DNA of 64,000 nucleotides from an uncultured Rikenellaceae bacterium (GTDB lineage: Bacteria; Bacteroidota; Bacteroidia; Bacteroidales; Rikenellaceae): assembly GCA_944325305.1 (NCBI GenBank), contig CALUZO010000008.1, forward strand, positions 124,001 through 188,000, given 5' to 3'. The notes beneath the pieces are model-generated. The model was not told where the DNA came from, searched no databases, and worked only from the letters and a program-made list of their open reading frames with translations. Both the position numbers and the translations under genes were made by a program. Positions 17,775 to 26,451 of this stretch are shown here, in pieces. Position 1 is the first letter of the stretch; each line of letters opens with the position of its first letter.

Positions 17775-18020
17775 TTAAGGGTTGTAGTAGTCCATGTAAC
17801 GGAAAGCGAAGATATTCCGCAACATTTTTATGTATTCTCGGGCTTCTTCGTTTTCGAGGTCGAGCTCAGCTACCTTCAGGAAATCGTTGAGTGCCTTATC
17901 ATTGACGCCTGCCTTCTGATAAAGTTTGCCACGCTGCATGAGCAACTGTGCATCATCGTTTTTTTCTGCGATGCGGGTATTGAGTTCGGCGAGTTTTATT
18001 TCGAATTCTTTCTGGTCCAT
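17775..18020 (-). CDS. Small TPR-like protein
   Basis: This 81-residue protein holds roughly one and a half tetratricopeptide repeats: AQLLMQRGKLYQKAGVNDKA, then LNDFLKVAELDLENEEARE, and a C-terminal aromatic tail (FAFRYMDYYNP). It has no signal peptide. Its ATG lies 25 bases inside the 3' end of nadD in another frame, so it may depend on coupled translation. Function unknown; its position between nadD and ddl suggests simple co-expression. Confidence 0.7.
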   Translation of the reverse strand: MDQKEFEIKLAELNTRIAEKNDDAQLLMQRGKLYQKAGVNDKALNDFLKVAELDLENEEAREYIKMLRNIFAFRYMDYYNP

Positions 18021-18598
18021 AGATTGTTATCGATAATATAATCCATGACTTTTGCGGAAACCATATTGCTTATGTCGTTACCATCCATGAGAGTCTGACG
18101 TATATCCGTAGACGAAAACTCGAAAAGCGGCGCATCTTTCATATATACAGCTCTATATGGCATTTCAGTTAATGTAAAGCCTTTACGTGGATAAACATAC
18201 AGATTGTAGTTTTCGACAATTTTTTCATACTCCTTCCATCTGGGTAATTGAGGGATTATGTCGGTACCCATCAGCAGCGAGAATGAATTGTTTGGATAGT
18301 TGGCTTCCAGATACTTCAATGTATCTATTGTGAAAGATGGGCGAGGCAAGCCGAATTCAACGTCGCTCACCTTCGCATCAAGTCCGGCAAGTTTCTCGGA
18401 AACAGCTATTTCCGCCATTCTCAATCTGTCGAGTTCACCGGCGAGGATATTTTCGGATTTTAGTGGATTTTGGGGAGAAACCACGAACCAGAGTTCTTCA
18501 CAAAAGCCCTTTTCGATCACATAACGGGCTATTGCCGTGTGACCATTATGAATCGGGTTGAAAGAGCCGAAGTATAGTATTGTTTCTCTTTTCTCCAT
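17996..18598 (-). CDS. nadD: Nicotinate-nucleotide adenylyltransferase
   Basis: This 200-residue enzyme adenylates nicotinate mononucleotide to deamido-NAD. The nucleotidyltransferase motif is GSFNPIHNGH with H17 and H20; the C-terminal FSSTDIRQTL corresponds to the ISSTxIR motif. Its ATG overlaps the gmk stop by one base (TAATG). The small TPR gene overlaps its 3' end. Confidence 0.95.
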   Translation of the reverse strand: MEKRETILYFGSFNPIHNGHTAIARYVIEKGFCEELWFVVSPQNPLKSENILAGELDRLRMAEIAVSEKLAGLDAKVSDVEFGLPRPSFTIDTLKYLEANYPNNSFSLLMGTDIIPQLPRWKEYEKIVENYNLYVYPRKGFTLTEMPYRAVYMKDAPLFEFSSTDIRQTLMDGNDISNMVSAKVMDYIIDNNLWTRKNSK

Positions 18599-19170
18599 TA
18601 AACAAGAAAATCCTTTATCGCTTTTTCGACCTGATTTACTGCCACTTCGAGATTATCGTTAACTACTATGACATCAAAGTTTTTAGCATCTTCTATCTCT
18701 ACTGTAGCTTTAGATATGCGGCAGGCGATGGCTTCAGCGGAATCGGTTCCGCGGCCGACGAGTCTTTTTTCGAGTTCTTCGATGGATGGAGGCATTATGA
18801 ATATACTTAAAGCCTGTTTCCCGAAAATATTTTTAAGATTGATACCGCCCTTTACGTCTATGTCGAAAATAATGCTTTTCCCTGATGACCAGATGCGTTC
18901 CATTTCGGACTTCAGAGTGCCGTAATATGTTCCTGAGTACACCTCTTCCCATTCCGCAAACATATCTTGCTCAATAGCTTTGCGAAACTCATCTTTACTA
19001 AAGAAATAATAGTCGGTTCCGTGTTTTTCTTCGCCTCGCGGGGCGCGACTTGTTGCCGAAATAGAGAACTCCAATTGAGGCAAATCATGTAAAATGCGCT
19101 TCATTATCGTGGTCTTTCCTGATCCGGAGGGAGCCGACAGAATAACAAGTTTGCCTGTTTTGTTTGACAT
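18598..19170 (-). CDS. gmk: Guanylate kinase
   Basis: This 190-residue enzyme phosphorylates GMP to GDP. The P-loop is APSGSGKTT near residues 12-20; SRAPRGEEKHGTDYYF and the DIDVKGG motif are family signatures. ATG 19170 is chosen over an in-frame TTG two codons earlier. It starts 11 bases after the yicC stop; the gmk-yicC pairing is widely conserved. Confidence 0.96.
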   Translation of the reverse strand: MSNKTGKLVILSAPSGSGKTTIMKRILHDLPQLEFSISATSRAPRGEEKHGTDYYFFSKDEFRKAIEQDMFAEWEEVYSGTYYGTLKSEMERIWSSGKSIIFDIDVKGGINLKNIFGKQALSIFIMPPSIEELEKRLVGRGTDSAEAIACRISKATVEIEDAKNFDVIVVNDNLEVAVNQVEKAIKDFLV

Positions 19171-19181
19171 CGCCAATCTTT

Positions 19182-20066
19182 TTACAATATGTTTAGAAGC
19201 TGTTCCTTTATTTTTTCCAATTCATCTTTCATTTCAACTACAATGCGTTGCATGTCAGAGTTATTGGCCTTTGAACCTAACGTATTTATTTCACGTCCCA
19301 TCTCTTGTGCTATGAAGCCGAGTTTCTTGCCTGGATTCTCCTCTTTGGCGGCAACGTCGCGAAAATAATGACAATGATTACGCAGGCGTACCTTTTCTTC
19401 AGTCACATCGAGTTTTTCCACATAAAATATTATTTCCTGTTCCAGACGATTTGAATCGACCTGTAAACCTATACTTTCGATACTCTCACGTATCCGATTC
19501 TTTATCACCTCGGTACGTGCTTTCTCGTAAGGTGTAACCTTGTCGATTGCACCCTCGATAAGATCCACGCGTGCCAAAAGGTCGGTTATAAGCACCTTGC
19601 CTTCCGTCTGCCTGAATTCGTCGGTTTTGACCAAAGCCTCCTCGATAACCTTTTTCAGTGTCGCGACTTCTTCTTCAGATGCATCGTCTGTTTCGTGTGC
19701 GACAACATCAGGCATTCTGAGAATGGACTGGATCAGATTGGCATCCATTGTTTCGCCACCCCATTTGATGCCATTATCGGAGGTTATCTCCCGCAACTGA
19801 GAATAATATGCAGAGAACAGATCGCGATTTATAGCTACGGCACCTGCCGTTGCGGTCACCTCGTAATTCACATATATATCGACCTTACCCCGCTGCAGAA
19901 CTTTTGCTGCCATGGCTCGGATTTCATAATCCTTCGAACGGTAAAGTTGCGGGAGCTTGACAGAGAGATCGAGTTGTTTGCTGTTTAGCGAACGAACTTC
20001 AGCCGTTATTTTTTTATCTCCGAAAACGGTTTCCGCCTTGCCGAAACCAGTCATTGACCTGATCAT
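19182..20066 (-). CDS. yicC: YicC family endoribonuclease
   Basis: This 294-residue protein has the YicC-like N-terminal domain (MTGFGKAE, VRSLNSKQLDLSVKLP) and the C-terminal DUF1732 region ending in GREINTLGSKANN...MKDELEKIKEQLLNI. E. coli YicC is reported to be an endoribonuclease. Length is typical. It heads the yicC-gmk-nadD-TPR-ddl-DUF3109 operon. Confidence 0.93.
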   Translation of the reverse strand: MIRSMTGFGKAETVFGDKKITAEVRSLNSKQLDLSVKLPQLYRSKDYEIRAMAAKVLQRGKVDIYVNYEVTATAGAVAINRDLFSAYYSQLREITSDNGIKWGGETMDANLIQSILRMPDVVAHETDDASEEEVATLKKVIEEALVKTDEFRQTEGKVLITDLLARVDLIEGAIDKVTPYEKARTEVIKNRIRESIESIGLQVDSNRLEQEIIFYVEKLDVTEEKVRLRNHCHYFRDVAAKEENPGKKLGFIAQEMGREINTLGSKANNSDMQRIVVEMKDELEKIKEQLLNIL

Positions 20067-20088
20067 AGCTTACATTTTTAATATGTCG

Positions 20089-20096
20089 CAAAGTTA
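20089..20096 (-). promoter_or_regulatory. yicC promoter, -7 element
   Basis: On the minus strand TAACTTTG matches TAnnTTTG exactly, 23 bases before the yicC ATG. No matching -33 TTTG is seen. Confidence 0.5.
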
Positions 20097-20185
20097 TGTG
20101 AAAAAAGCATAAATCCCATTATTTTGCGACACTGTTAGTTTTTTCACAAAAAAATGGTCCTTCAGTGCAAAAAAGTGTCGTCAAC

Positions 20186-20218
20186 TTTGAATATAAAGGA
20201 AATTAATTGATAAATTTG
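20186..20218 (+). promoter_or_regulatory. serC promoter (-33/-7)
   Basis: TTTG at 20186-20189 and TAAATTTG at 20211-20218 are spaced by 21 bases. The leader to the serC ATG is about 50 bases. Confidence 0.7.
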
Positions 20219-20271
20219 TCGCATCTTTTCAAAAAAACGGATAATACCAAAAAACATAAACCATTCTGATT

Positions 20272-21345
20272 ATGAAGATTCACAATTTCAATGCAGGCCC
20301 ATCTATCCTGCCGCGCGAAGCAATCGAAAACTCGGCAAAAGCTGTCCTCGACCTTAATGGCATGGGGATGTCGTTGCTTGAGATATCGCACCGCACAAAG
20401 GATTTCGAGGCCATAAACGACGAAGCCAACGCTCTTCTGCGTGAGCTGCTTAATGTACCGGAAAACTACAAGATACTTTTCCTGGGCGGCGGCGCAAGCA
20501 CTCAGTTCTTCACGATACCCTACAACCTTCTTGAAAAGAAAGCAGGTTATGTGAACACTGGCGTATGGTCGAAAAAAGCTATCAAGGAAGCTAAAAATTT
20601 CGGTGAAACTGTGATTCTCGCATCGTCGGAAGACAAAAATTTCACATACATCCCGAAGGGATTCGAAATACCGTCGGATCTTGACTACGTGCATATCACC
20701 AGCAACAACACCATATACGGTACCGAATATTTCGAAGATCTCGAATCGCCGGTTCCCGTAGTTGCCGACATGAGTTCCGATATTCTCAGCCGTCCGATCG
20801 ACGTAAGCAAATACGGTCTCATATACGGTGGCGCACAGAAAAACGTTGGTCCCGCCGGTGTTACGTTCGTAATAGTTCGCGAAGACCTCGTCGGCAAGGT
20901 ATCTCGTCCGCTCCCATCCATGGTCGACTATCGCAACCACATCGCTAACGATTCGATGTTCAACACTCCGCCAGTATTCCCGATATACGTGCTTAAAGAA
21001 GTGTTGAAATGGGTCAAAGCACAAGGCGGTGTTAACGAAATGGACAGGCGCGCTACGGAAAAAGCCAACATGCTTTACGCCGAAATAGACCGCAACCCGT
21101 TGTTCATGGGAACAGCCAATGTGAACGACCGTTCGCGCATGAATATCTGCTTCGTAATGTCACCCGAATACGAAGCGCTCGCTCCGGAATTTCTGGAATT
21201 CGCCAAATCGAGAGGCATGGTCGGCATCAAAGGCCACCGTCTTGTCGGAGGTTTCCGCGCATCGTGCTACAACGCCCTTCCGAAAGAGAGTGTACAGGCT
21301 CTTATCGACTGCATGCAGGAATTCGAAAAGAAACACGTAAAATAG
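20272..21345 (+). CDS. serC: Phosphoserine aminotransferase
   Basis: This 357-residue class V PLP aminotransferase makes O-phosphoserine from 3-phosphohydroxypyruvate and glutamate. The N-terminal [10 protein letters not shown], phosphate-cup LGGGASTQF and PLP lysine K190 in [11 protein letters not shown] are visible; [10 protein letters not shown] is the C-terminal substrate motif. Length is typical. It is the first gene of serC-serA-DUF1015. Confidence 0.97.
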   Translation: MKIHNFNAGPSILPREAIENSAKAVLDLNGMGMSLLEISHRTKDFEAINDEANALLRELLNVPENYKILFLGGGASTQFFTIPYNLLEKKAGYVNTGVWSKKAIKEAKNFGETVILASSEDKNFTYIPKGFEIPSDLDYVHITSNNTIYGTEYFEDLESPVPVVADMSSDILSRPIDVSKYGLIYGGAQKNVGPAGVTFVIVREDLVGKVSRPLPSMVDYRNHIANDSMFNTPPVFPIYVLKEVLKWVKAQGGVNEMDRRATEKANMLYAEIDRNPLFMGTANVNDRSRMNICFVMSPEYEALAPEFLEFAKSRGMVGIKGHRLVGGFRASCYNALPKESVQALIDCMQEFEKKHVK

Positions 21346-21439
21346 TTTAATCAGCATGGCTATTTACTTCCCTTATCGTAGTCCGAACGACATCCGCAAG
21401 AGCGATAAGAGCGTAAATTTCCTCGAATTGGTAAATAAT

Positions 21440-22363
21440 ATGAAAGTTTTAGTAGCAACCGAAAAACCGTTCGCCAAAGAAGCGGTCGACGGCATCAGAA
21501 AAATAGTAGAGGATGCAGGATACGAAATGGCACTCCTCGAAAAATATACGGATAAAGCCGACCTTTTGGCAGCCGTTGCCGATGCCGACGCACTCATAAT
21601 CCGCAGCGACAAGGTTACAGCAGAAGTAGTAGACGCTGCAAAAAACCTCAAGATCGTTGTTCGTGCCGGTGCAGGATACGACAATGTCGACTGCGCAGCA
21701 TGCTCGGCCAAAGGTATCGTGGTCATGAACACTCCTGGTCAAAACTCCAACGCCGTTGCCGAACTGGCGATAGCAATGATGATTTTCATGTCACGTAATC
21801 AGTTTACGCCAGGTACAGGACGGGAAATCAAAGGCAAGACACTCGGTATTCACGCATACGGCAATGTAGGACGTCTCGTCGGCAAAGCAGGCAAGGCCAT
21901 GGGTATGGAAGTATTTGCTTTCGACCCGTTCATCACCGATGCCAAGGTTTTCGAAGCCGACGGCGTCAAGAAAGTTGACTCGGTAGAAGAACTGTACAAA
22001 AACAGTCAGTTCCTTTCACTGCATATTCCGGCTACGGAACAGACAAAGAAATCTATCGGCTACGATCTTCTGATGAGCATGCCGAAAGGCGCTGTCCTGG
22101 TGAACACCGCCCGCAAGGAGGTTATAGATGAAGCCGGTCTCGCCAAAGCACTCGAAGAACGTACCGACCTCAAATATATCACCGACATTGCCGCCGATTC
22201 TCAGGCAGAATTGAACGAAAAATTCGGCAAGCGCGTATTCGGCACAGCCAAAAAAATGGGTGCCGAAACGGCCGAAGCCAACATCAATGCCGGCCTCGCA
22301 GCAGCAAGCCAAATAGTCGACTTCTTCAAGACAGGCAACAGAAAATTCCAGGTCAACAAGTAG
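21440..22363 (+). CDS. serA: D-3-phosphoglycerate dehydrogenase, short lysine-type (type III)
   Basis: This 307-residue NAD-dependent dehydrogenase oxidises 3-phosphoglycerate. It lacks the ACT and ASB regulatory domains of long SerA. The Rossmann region is LGIHAYGNVGRLV, and the catalytic arginine is in NTARKEVID. The usual triad is altered: where TPHIG holds the catalytic histidine there is TAKKMG, and the usual Glu region DVFPTEP reads DIAADSQ. This matches the short lysine form described for Bacteroides and Entamoeba. An in-frame ATG at 21356 would add 28 residues, but the family starts at MKVLVATEKPF, so 21440 is used. Confidence 0.93.
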   Translation: MKVLVATEKPFAKEAVDGIRKIVEDAGYEMALLEKYTDKADLLAAVADADALIIRSDKVTAEVVDAAKNLKIVVRAGAGYDNVDCAACSAKGIVVMNTPGQNSNAVAELAIAMMIFMSRNQFTPGTGREIKGKTLGIHAYGNVGRLVGKAGKAMGMEVFAFDPFITDAKVFEADGVKKVDSVEELYKNSQFLSLHIPATEQTKKSIGYDLLMSMPKGAVLVNTARKEVIDEAGLAKALEERTDLKYITDIAADSQAELNEKFGKRVFGTAKKMGAETAEANINAGLAAASQIVDFFKTGNRKFQVNK

Positions 22364-22406
22364 TTCCGGAAGGTTTGATTTTGTCAGCCAACTCCAAATG
22401 AATCAA

Positions 22407-22445
22407 AACATTCCCGCTCAGCTCCAAATGCCGGGCGGGGATGTT
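22407..22445 (+). promoter_or_regulatory. Hairpin between serA and DUF1015
   Basis: A 12-bp stem with G-U pairs (AACATTCCCGCT / GGCGGGGATGTT) encloses a 15-base loop. A 9-base direct repeat CTCCAAATG occurs at 22392 and 22422. It could be an internal terminator, attenuator or RNA-stability element. Confidence 0.45.
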
Positions 22446-22465
22446 AATTATAAAAACAAATAGAA

Positions 22466-23710
22466 ATGGTTAAAGTAAAAGCATTCAAAGGGATATGTCC
22501 TCCGGCGAAATTCGCGAAAGAGGTTGCGTCGAGACCATACGACGTTCTCTCTTCGGCTGAAGCGAAAAAAGAAGCGGGAGAAAAATCTCTTTTACATATT
22601 ATCAAACCGGAGATCGATTTCGATCCGATAGCCGACGAACACTCCCAGAAGGTTTATGCCCGTGCGATAGAGAATTTTACTATATGGCAGAACAACGGCT
22701 GGCTGGTGCAGGACGAAACGGATAATTTCTACGTGTACGCTCAGACGATGGAAGGCAGGACTCAATACGGTCTTGCCGTTTGCTGCCACTACCAGGATTA
22801 CCTCGACGGGAAGATCAAAAAACACGAACTCACACGTACGGATAAAGAAGATGACCGCATGATCCATGTGCGCAATCAGCAGGCTAACATAGAACCTGTA
22901 TTTTTCTCGTATCCGGCCGACAAGGAGATCGACGCCATCGTCGAAAATATAGTGAAGAATCAGGAACCCGATTTCGATTTCGTTGCAGAAGATGGCTTCG
23001 GACACCACTTCTGGAGGATTACGGACAAGAAAACCAATGACCGTATTGTCAAGATTTTCGAAAAGATTCCGGCACTTTACGTGGCTGACGGCCACCATCG
23101 TACGGCAGCTGCAGCCCGTGTGGGACAGGAAATGGCCGCAGCTAACCCGGCTCACAAGGGAACCGAAGAGTATTGCTGGTTCCTGGCGGTAGTCTTCCCC
23201 GACAATCAGCTCCGTATCATTGACTATAACCGTGTGGTTAAGGATCTTAACGGTCTCACTCCGGCTCAGATGCTGAATGCCCTCGATGAAAACTTCGAGG
23301 TCAAGGAAGTAGGTAAAGAGATACATACCCCTACCGGACTCCATAATTTCGGGATGTATCTCGATGGCAAATGGTACAGCCTCACAGCCAAACCCGGAAC
23401 CTATAACGATGAAGACCCGATCGGAGTTCTCGATGTTACGGTGCTTTCGGATCTGGTGCTCGACAAGATACTCGGCATCAAAGACTTGCGTACCGACAAG
23501 CGCATCGACTTCATCGGCGGCATACGCGGTCTCGGCGAATTGCAGAAGCGTGTCGACAGCGGCGAAATGAAAGTGGCTTTTGCACTTTATCCGGTTTCCA
23601 TGCAGCAACTTATCGACATTGCAGACTCGGGCAATATCATGCCTCCGAAAACTACCTGGTTCGAACCGAAACTCCGTTCCGGCGTAGTTATACATTCATT
23701 CCGAGAATAA
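22466..23710 (+). CDS. DUF1015 family protein of the serine cluster
   Basis: This 414-residue cytoplasmic protein belongs to DUF1015. The core signature is VADGHHRTAAAARVG, resembling the DGHHR motif of ParB/Srx-fold nucleotide-using proteins. Other family segments are the N-terminal FKGICPPAKFAKEVASRPYDVLS and RTDKRIDFIGGIRGL near the C-terminus. It lies directly downstream of serC-serA, an association known in Bacteroidota and Clostridia, but its reaction is not established. No serB-like phosphatase is visible in the window. A role in serine or phosphoserine handling is an inference from context only. Confidence 0.9.
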   Translation: MVKVKAFKGICPPAKFAKEVASRPYDVLSSAEAKKEAGEKSLLHIIKPEIDFDPIADEHSQKVYARAIENFTIWQNNGWLVQDETDNFYVYAQTMEGRTQYGLAVCCHYQDYLDGKIKKHELTRTDKEDDRMIHVRNQQANIEPVFFSYPADKEIDAIVENIVKNQEPDFDFVAEDGFGHHFWRITDKKTNDRIVKIFEKIPALYVADGHHRTAAAARVGQEMAAANPAHKGTEEYCWFLAVVFPDNQLRIIDYNRVVKDLNGLTPAQMLNALDENFEVKEVGKEIHTPTGLHNFGMYLDGKWYSLTAKPGTYNDEDPIGVLDVTVLSDLVLDKILGIKDLRTDKRIDFIGGIRGLGELQKRVDSGEMKVAFALYPVSMQQLIDIADSGNIMPPKTTWFEPKLRSGVVIHSFRE

Positions 23711-23730
23711 GATTACGTTTTTTTCTTTAT

Positions 23731-23761
23731 AAAAAAGTTGTCCACCTCGGACAGCTTTTTT
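23731..23761 (+). terminator. Rho-independent terminator after DUF1015
   Basis: The stem AAAAAAGTTGTCC / GGACAGCTTTTTT (one G-U pair) has a 5-base loop and ends in a T run. It closes the serine operon. Confidence 0.8.
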
Positions 23762-23843
23762 ATATTTTGGACATCGTAAAAACACTCGGCGTTTTGAAAT
23801 ACACCGAAAGCATTTGCCTAAATTAATGTAAAACGAGAAACCT

Positions 23844-24413
23844 ATGACTAAAAATCGATGCGGTTGGTGCGGCAATGATCCGTTATATATCAAATACCAC
23901 GATGAGGAATGGGGACGCGAAGTGACCGATGACAAGACTTTGTTCGAGTTTCTGATCCTCGAGAGCGCCCAGGCCGGTCTGAGTTGGATAACGATACTGC
24001 GCAGACGCGAGAACTACCGTAAGGCATTTGCCGATTTCGATGTGGGGAAAGTGGCACTATTCGATGAAAGTGATGTGGAGCGGCTTATGGAGGATCGAGG
24101 CATTATACGAAACCGATCGAAAATAAATGCCGCTGTGAATAATGCTCGGCTGTTTATTGCGATTCAAAGGGAGTTCGGCAGTTTCTGCGCCTATCTTCGT
24201 TCGTTTCTACCCAATGGGCGTATCGTCATAAACAACCCACAGACACTTGGCGACATACCTGCTTCCACTCCCCTTTCCGACACAATCAGTTCCGATATGA
24301 GAAGACGGGGATTCAAATTTTTCGGCACTACGATCTGTTATGCATATCTTCAGGCTGTGGGTTATGTAGACGACCATCTTGCCGATTGCCATTGCAAGGC
24401 AGGTCGCAAATAA
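23844..24413 (+). CDS. tag: DNA-3-methyladenine glycosylase I
   Basis: This 189-residue base-excision enzyme removes 3-methyladenine from DNA. The N-terminal RCGWCG and C-terminal DDHLADCHC supply the Cys-His zinc site of Tag, and EEWGREVTDDKTLFEFLILESAQAGLSW is split across the conserved acidic/aromatic core. Length matches E. coli Tag. It is monocistronic and faces the NlpE-like gene. Confidence 0.95.
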   Translation: MTKNRCGWCGNDPLYIKYHDEEWGREVTDDKTLFEFLILESAQAGLSWITILRRRENYRKAFADFDVGKVALFDESDVERLMEDRGIIRNRSKINAAVNNARLFIAIQREFGSFCAYLRSFLPNGRIVINNPQTLGDIPASTPLSDTISSDMRRRGFKFFGTTICYAYLQAVGYVDDHLADCHCKAGRK

Positions 24414-24443
24414 TATTAGAGAATTACTCATACTACTGAAAAA

Positions 24444-24472
24444 ACTATCCCCGGCTTCTGGCCGGGGATAGT
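24444..24472 (-). terminator. Terminator, mainly for the NlpE-like gene
   Basis: A 12-bp perfect stem (ACTATCCCCGGC / GCCGGGGATAGT) has a 5-base loop. Only the minus strand has a T run after it, so it acts mainly on minus. Confidence 0.7.
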
Positions 24473-24509
24473 GTCACGCAACCACACATGAGCATTTGCC
24501 ATTTTTTCG

Positions 24510-24956
24510 TTAGTTTTGTTTCGGCAGGACATAATATTCCGCCAATTCACCTGTAATGATGTTTCCATCCATATCCAGGGCTATCAGACGGTCTTTACCC
24601 ACAAGGTACATGCCTGGATCTTCCACGTTCTGGAATTGTATGATGGTTCCGGTGGAGTCCCATTGGAATGTGCCGCTATCCTTGAATTCGTTATTGTCTC
24701 CCTTCCCCATATATTTCATCGTGCGTGTGAAATTGCCGTTTTTGTCGATAGTGATAGTCGTTTCAATACCAGAACAATCTGCACACGGAAGCGTGCCTTT
24801 GTAAGTGCCTTCGTAGTTTAGCGAATCTTGCACATTGAGCGTGTCTGCCGGTGCGACGACTTCAGATACGACCTCTATCGTTTCTGTCGCTTTATTACGG
24901 TTTTTACAGCCGGCCACTGCGGCAACGGACAAAAGAAGTATAACAATTTTTTTCAT
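24510..24956 (-). CDS. NlpE-like lipoprotein
   Basis: This 148-residue lipoprotein has a signal peptide and lipobox VAAVAGC, with C17 as the lipidated cysteine. The mature part carries the NlpE N-terminal-domain signature GTYKGTLPCADCSGIET with its CxxC, and a beta-rich remainder (FTRTMKYMG...FQWDSTGTIIQF). In E. coli NlpE senses surface contact and copper through Cpx; Bacteroidota have many NlpE-like lipoproteins without Cpx, so the role here is open. It stands alone. Confidence 0.85.
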   Translation of the reverse strand: MKKIVILLLSVAAVAGCKNRNKATETIEVVSEVVAPADTLNVQDSLNYEGTYKGTLPCADCSGIETTITIDKNGNFTRTMKYMGKGDNNEFKDSGTFQWDSTGTIIQFQNVEDPGMYLVGKDRLIALDMDGNIITGELAEYYVLPKQN

Positions 24957-25081
24957 GCTATTATATTGTTTTAGATGTTTTTCGAGTTATAATAACAAAA
25001 AACATACCGCATCTACAATAGAATGGCCATTGGACAACGTAAAATTACTTGTCAGTTGGCCCGAATTCATCGAAGTATTAC

Positions 25082-25089
25082 TATTTTTG
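25082..25089 (+). promoter_or_regulatory. Promoter of the oxidoreductase operon, -7 element
   Basis: TATTTTTG fits TAnnTTTG, 26 bases before the ferredoxin ATG. A TTGG about 22 bases upstream is the only -33 candidate. Confidence 0.5.
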
Positions 25090-25115
25090 TCAATTCGAAC
25101 AAAATTAAAATAATT

Positions 25116-25343
25116 ATGGCAAAAGTAAAAGGGACCATAGAGGTCGACCGCGAACGTTGCAAGGGATGTGATGTATGCGTCGTAGCCTGTCCGTTCAAGG
25201 TCTTGTCGCTTGCACCCAAAGTTAACGGGAAGGGTTACCATTATTCATTCATGGCCAATCCAGACGCTTGCACAGGATGCGCAAGTTGTGCGCTCGTATG
25301 TCCCGACAGTTGCATTACAGTCTACCGCAAGGTGGTCGAATAA
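25116..25343 (+). CDS. 2-oxoacid:ferredoxin oxidoreductase, delta (ferredoxin-like) subunit
   Basis: This 75-residue protein carries two [4Fe-4S] motifs: C15-x2-C18-x2-C21-x3-C25-P and C52-x2-C55-x2-C58-x3-C62-P. The start at 25116 (MAKVKGTIE) is chosen over an ATG at 25023 because the family starts there and the -7 element lies between them. It is the first gene of the four-subunit operon and should pass electrons from the TPP subunit to free ferredoxin. Confidence 0.93.
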   Translation: MAKVKGTIEVDRERCKGCDVCVVACPFKVLSLAPKVNGKGYHYSFMANPDACTGCASCALVCPDSCITVYRKVVE

Positions 25344-25357
25344 ACAGGTAATAATAT

Positions 25358-26449
25358 ATGAAAAAAGAGATAAGATTAATGAAGGGCAACGAAGCCATTG
25401 CCGAAGCAGCCGTAAGGGCTGGCTGCGACGGTTATTTCGGTTACCCTATCACACCTCAGACAGAAGTTATCGAGACCCTGATGGAACTGCGGCCGTGGGA
25501 AACCACCGGAATGGTCGTAGTGCAATCGGAAAGCGAAACGGCTTCCATCAATATGGTGTACGGTGCAGCCTCATGCGGGCGTAAAGCCATGACGACATCC
25601 TCGAGTCCCGGCATAAGTCTTATGGGCGAAGGGTTGAGTTACATAGCGGGGGCCGAATTACCATGCTTGGTGGTCAACGTACAGCGTGGAGGGCCAGGTC
25701 TCGGGACCATACAGCCTTCTCAGGCCGACTATTTTCAGGCTACCAAGGCCGGAGGACATGGCGATTTCAACATGCTCGTTCTGGCACCCAATTCGGTACA
25801 GGAGATGTACGATTTCGTGGGACTCGGCTTCGAGCTGGCATTCAAGTATCTGAATCCGGTTATGATCCTCACCGACGGCGTTATCGGACAAATGATGGAG
25901 AAGGTCGTCGTGAGCGAACCCATACCCCGCTTGACCGACGAGGAGGTGAGAGAGAAGTATGGCGACTGGGCCCTTACAGGTAAAAAGAACCGGAAGCGCA
26001 ATGTGGTGACATCGTTGGAGCTCGATCCGTTGCGTCAGGAGAAGGTTAACCATAAACTGCAGGCCAAATACCAGAAGATGCGCGAGGAGGAGGTTCGTTA
26101 CGAAACATTCCGGTGCGAAGACGCAGACTATGTCATGGTGGCCTATGGAGCTTCGGCCCGCATGTCCGCCAAGGTTGTCGAAATGGCACGGGAAGATGGC
26201 TATAAGGTAGGACTGCTGCGTCCTATTACGCTTTTCCCATTTCCTACCGAGCAGTTGCGTGCAATGCGCGACCGGGTTAAAGGCTTCCTTTCGGTAGAGA
26301 TGAGTGCGGGACAGATGAAAGAAGATATACAGTTAGCCGTAGGCAGCGATGCCGTTGTCGAACATTACGGACGTTATGGAGGCGTCGTACATACTCCGGG
26401 TGAGATTTACGAAGGTCTGAAAGAAAAATTAATCTCTAAATTCGAGTAA
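25358..26449 (+). CDS. vorB: 2-oxoacid:ferredoxin oxidoreductase, alpha subunit (VorB-like)
   Basis: This 363-residue subunit contains the pyrimidine-binding domain of the TPP enzyme and a transketolase C-terminal-like domain. Seen motifs are GCDGYFGYPITPQTE, QSESETASINMVYGAA and LVVNVQRGGPGLGT. It most resembles proteins called 3-methyl-2-oxobutanoate dehydrogenase subunit VorB. Substrate could be branched-chain 2-oxoacids or 2-oxoglutarate; sequence alone does not decide. It starts 14 bases after the ferredoxin gene. Confidence 0.92.
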   Translation: MKKEIRLMKGNEAIAEAAVRAGCDGYFGYPITPQTEVIETLMELRPWETTGMVVVQSESETASINMVYGAASCGRKAMTTSSSPGISLMGEGLSYIAGAELPCLVVNVQRGGPGLGTIQPSQADYFQATKAGGHGDFNMLVLAPNSVQEMYDFVGLGFELAFKYLNPVMILTDGVIGQMMEKVVVSEPIPRLTDEEVREKYGDWALTGKKNRKRNVVTSLELDPLRQEKVNHKLQAKYQKMREEEVRYETFRCEDADYVMVAYGASARMSAKVVEMAREDGYKVGLLRPITLFPFPTEQLRAMRDRVKGFLSVEMSAGQMKEDIQLAVGSDAVVEHYGRYGGVVHTPGEIYEGLKEKLISKFE

Positions 26450-26451
26450 CA

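Noticed and set aside
22592..23695. 367-codon frame antisense to DUF1015
   Set aside because: DUF1015 signatures on plus are clear; the antisense peptide has no recognisable features.
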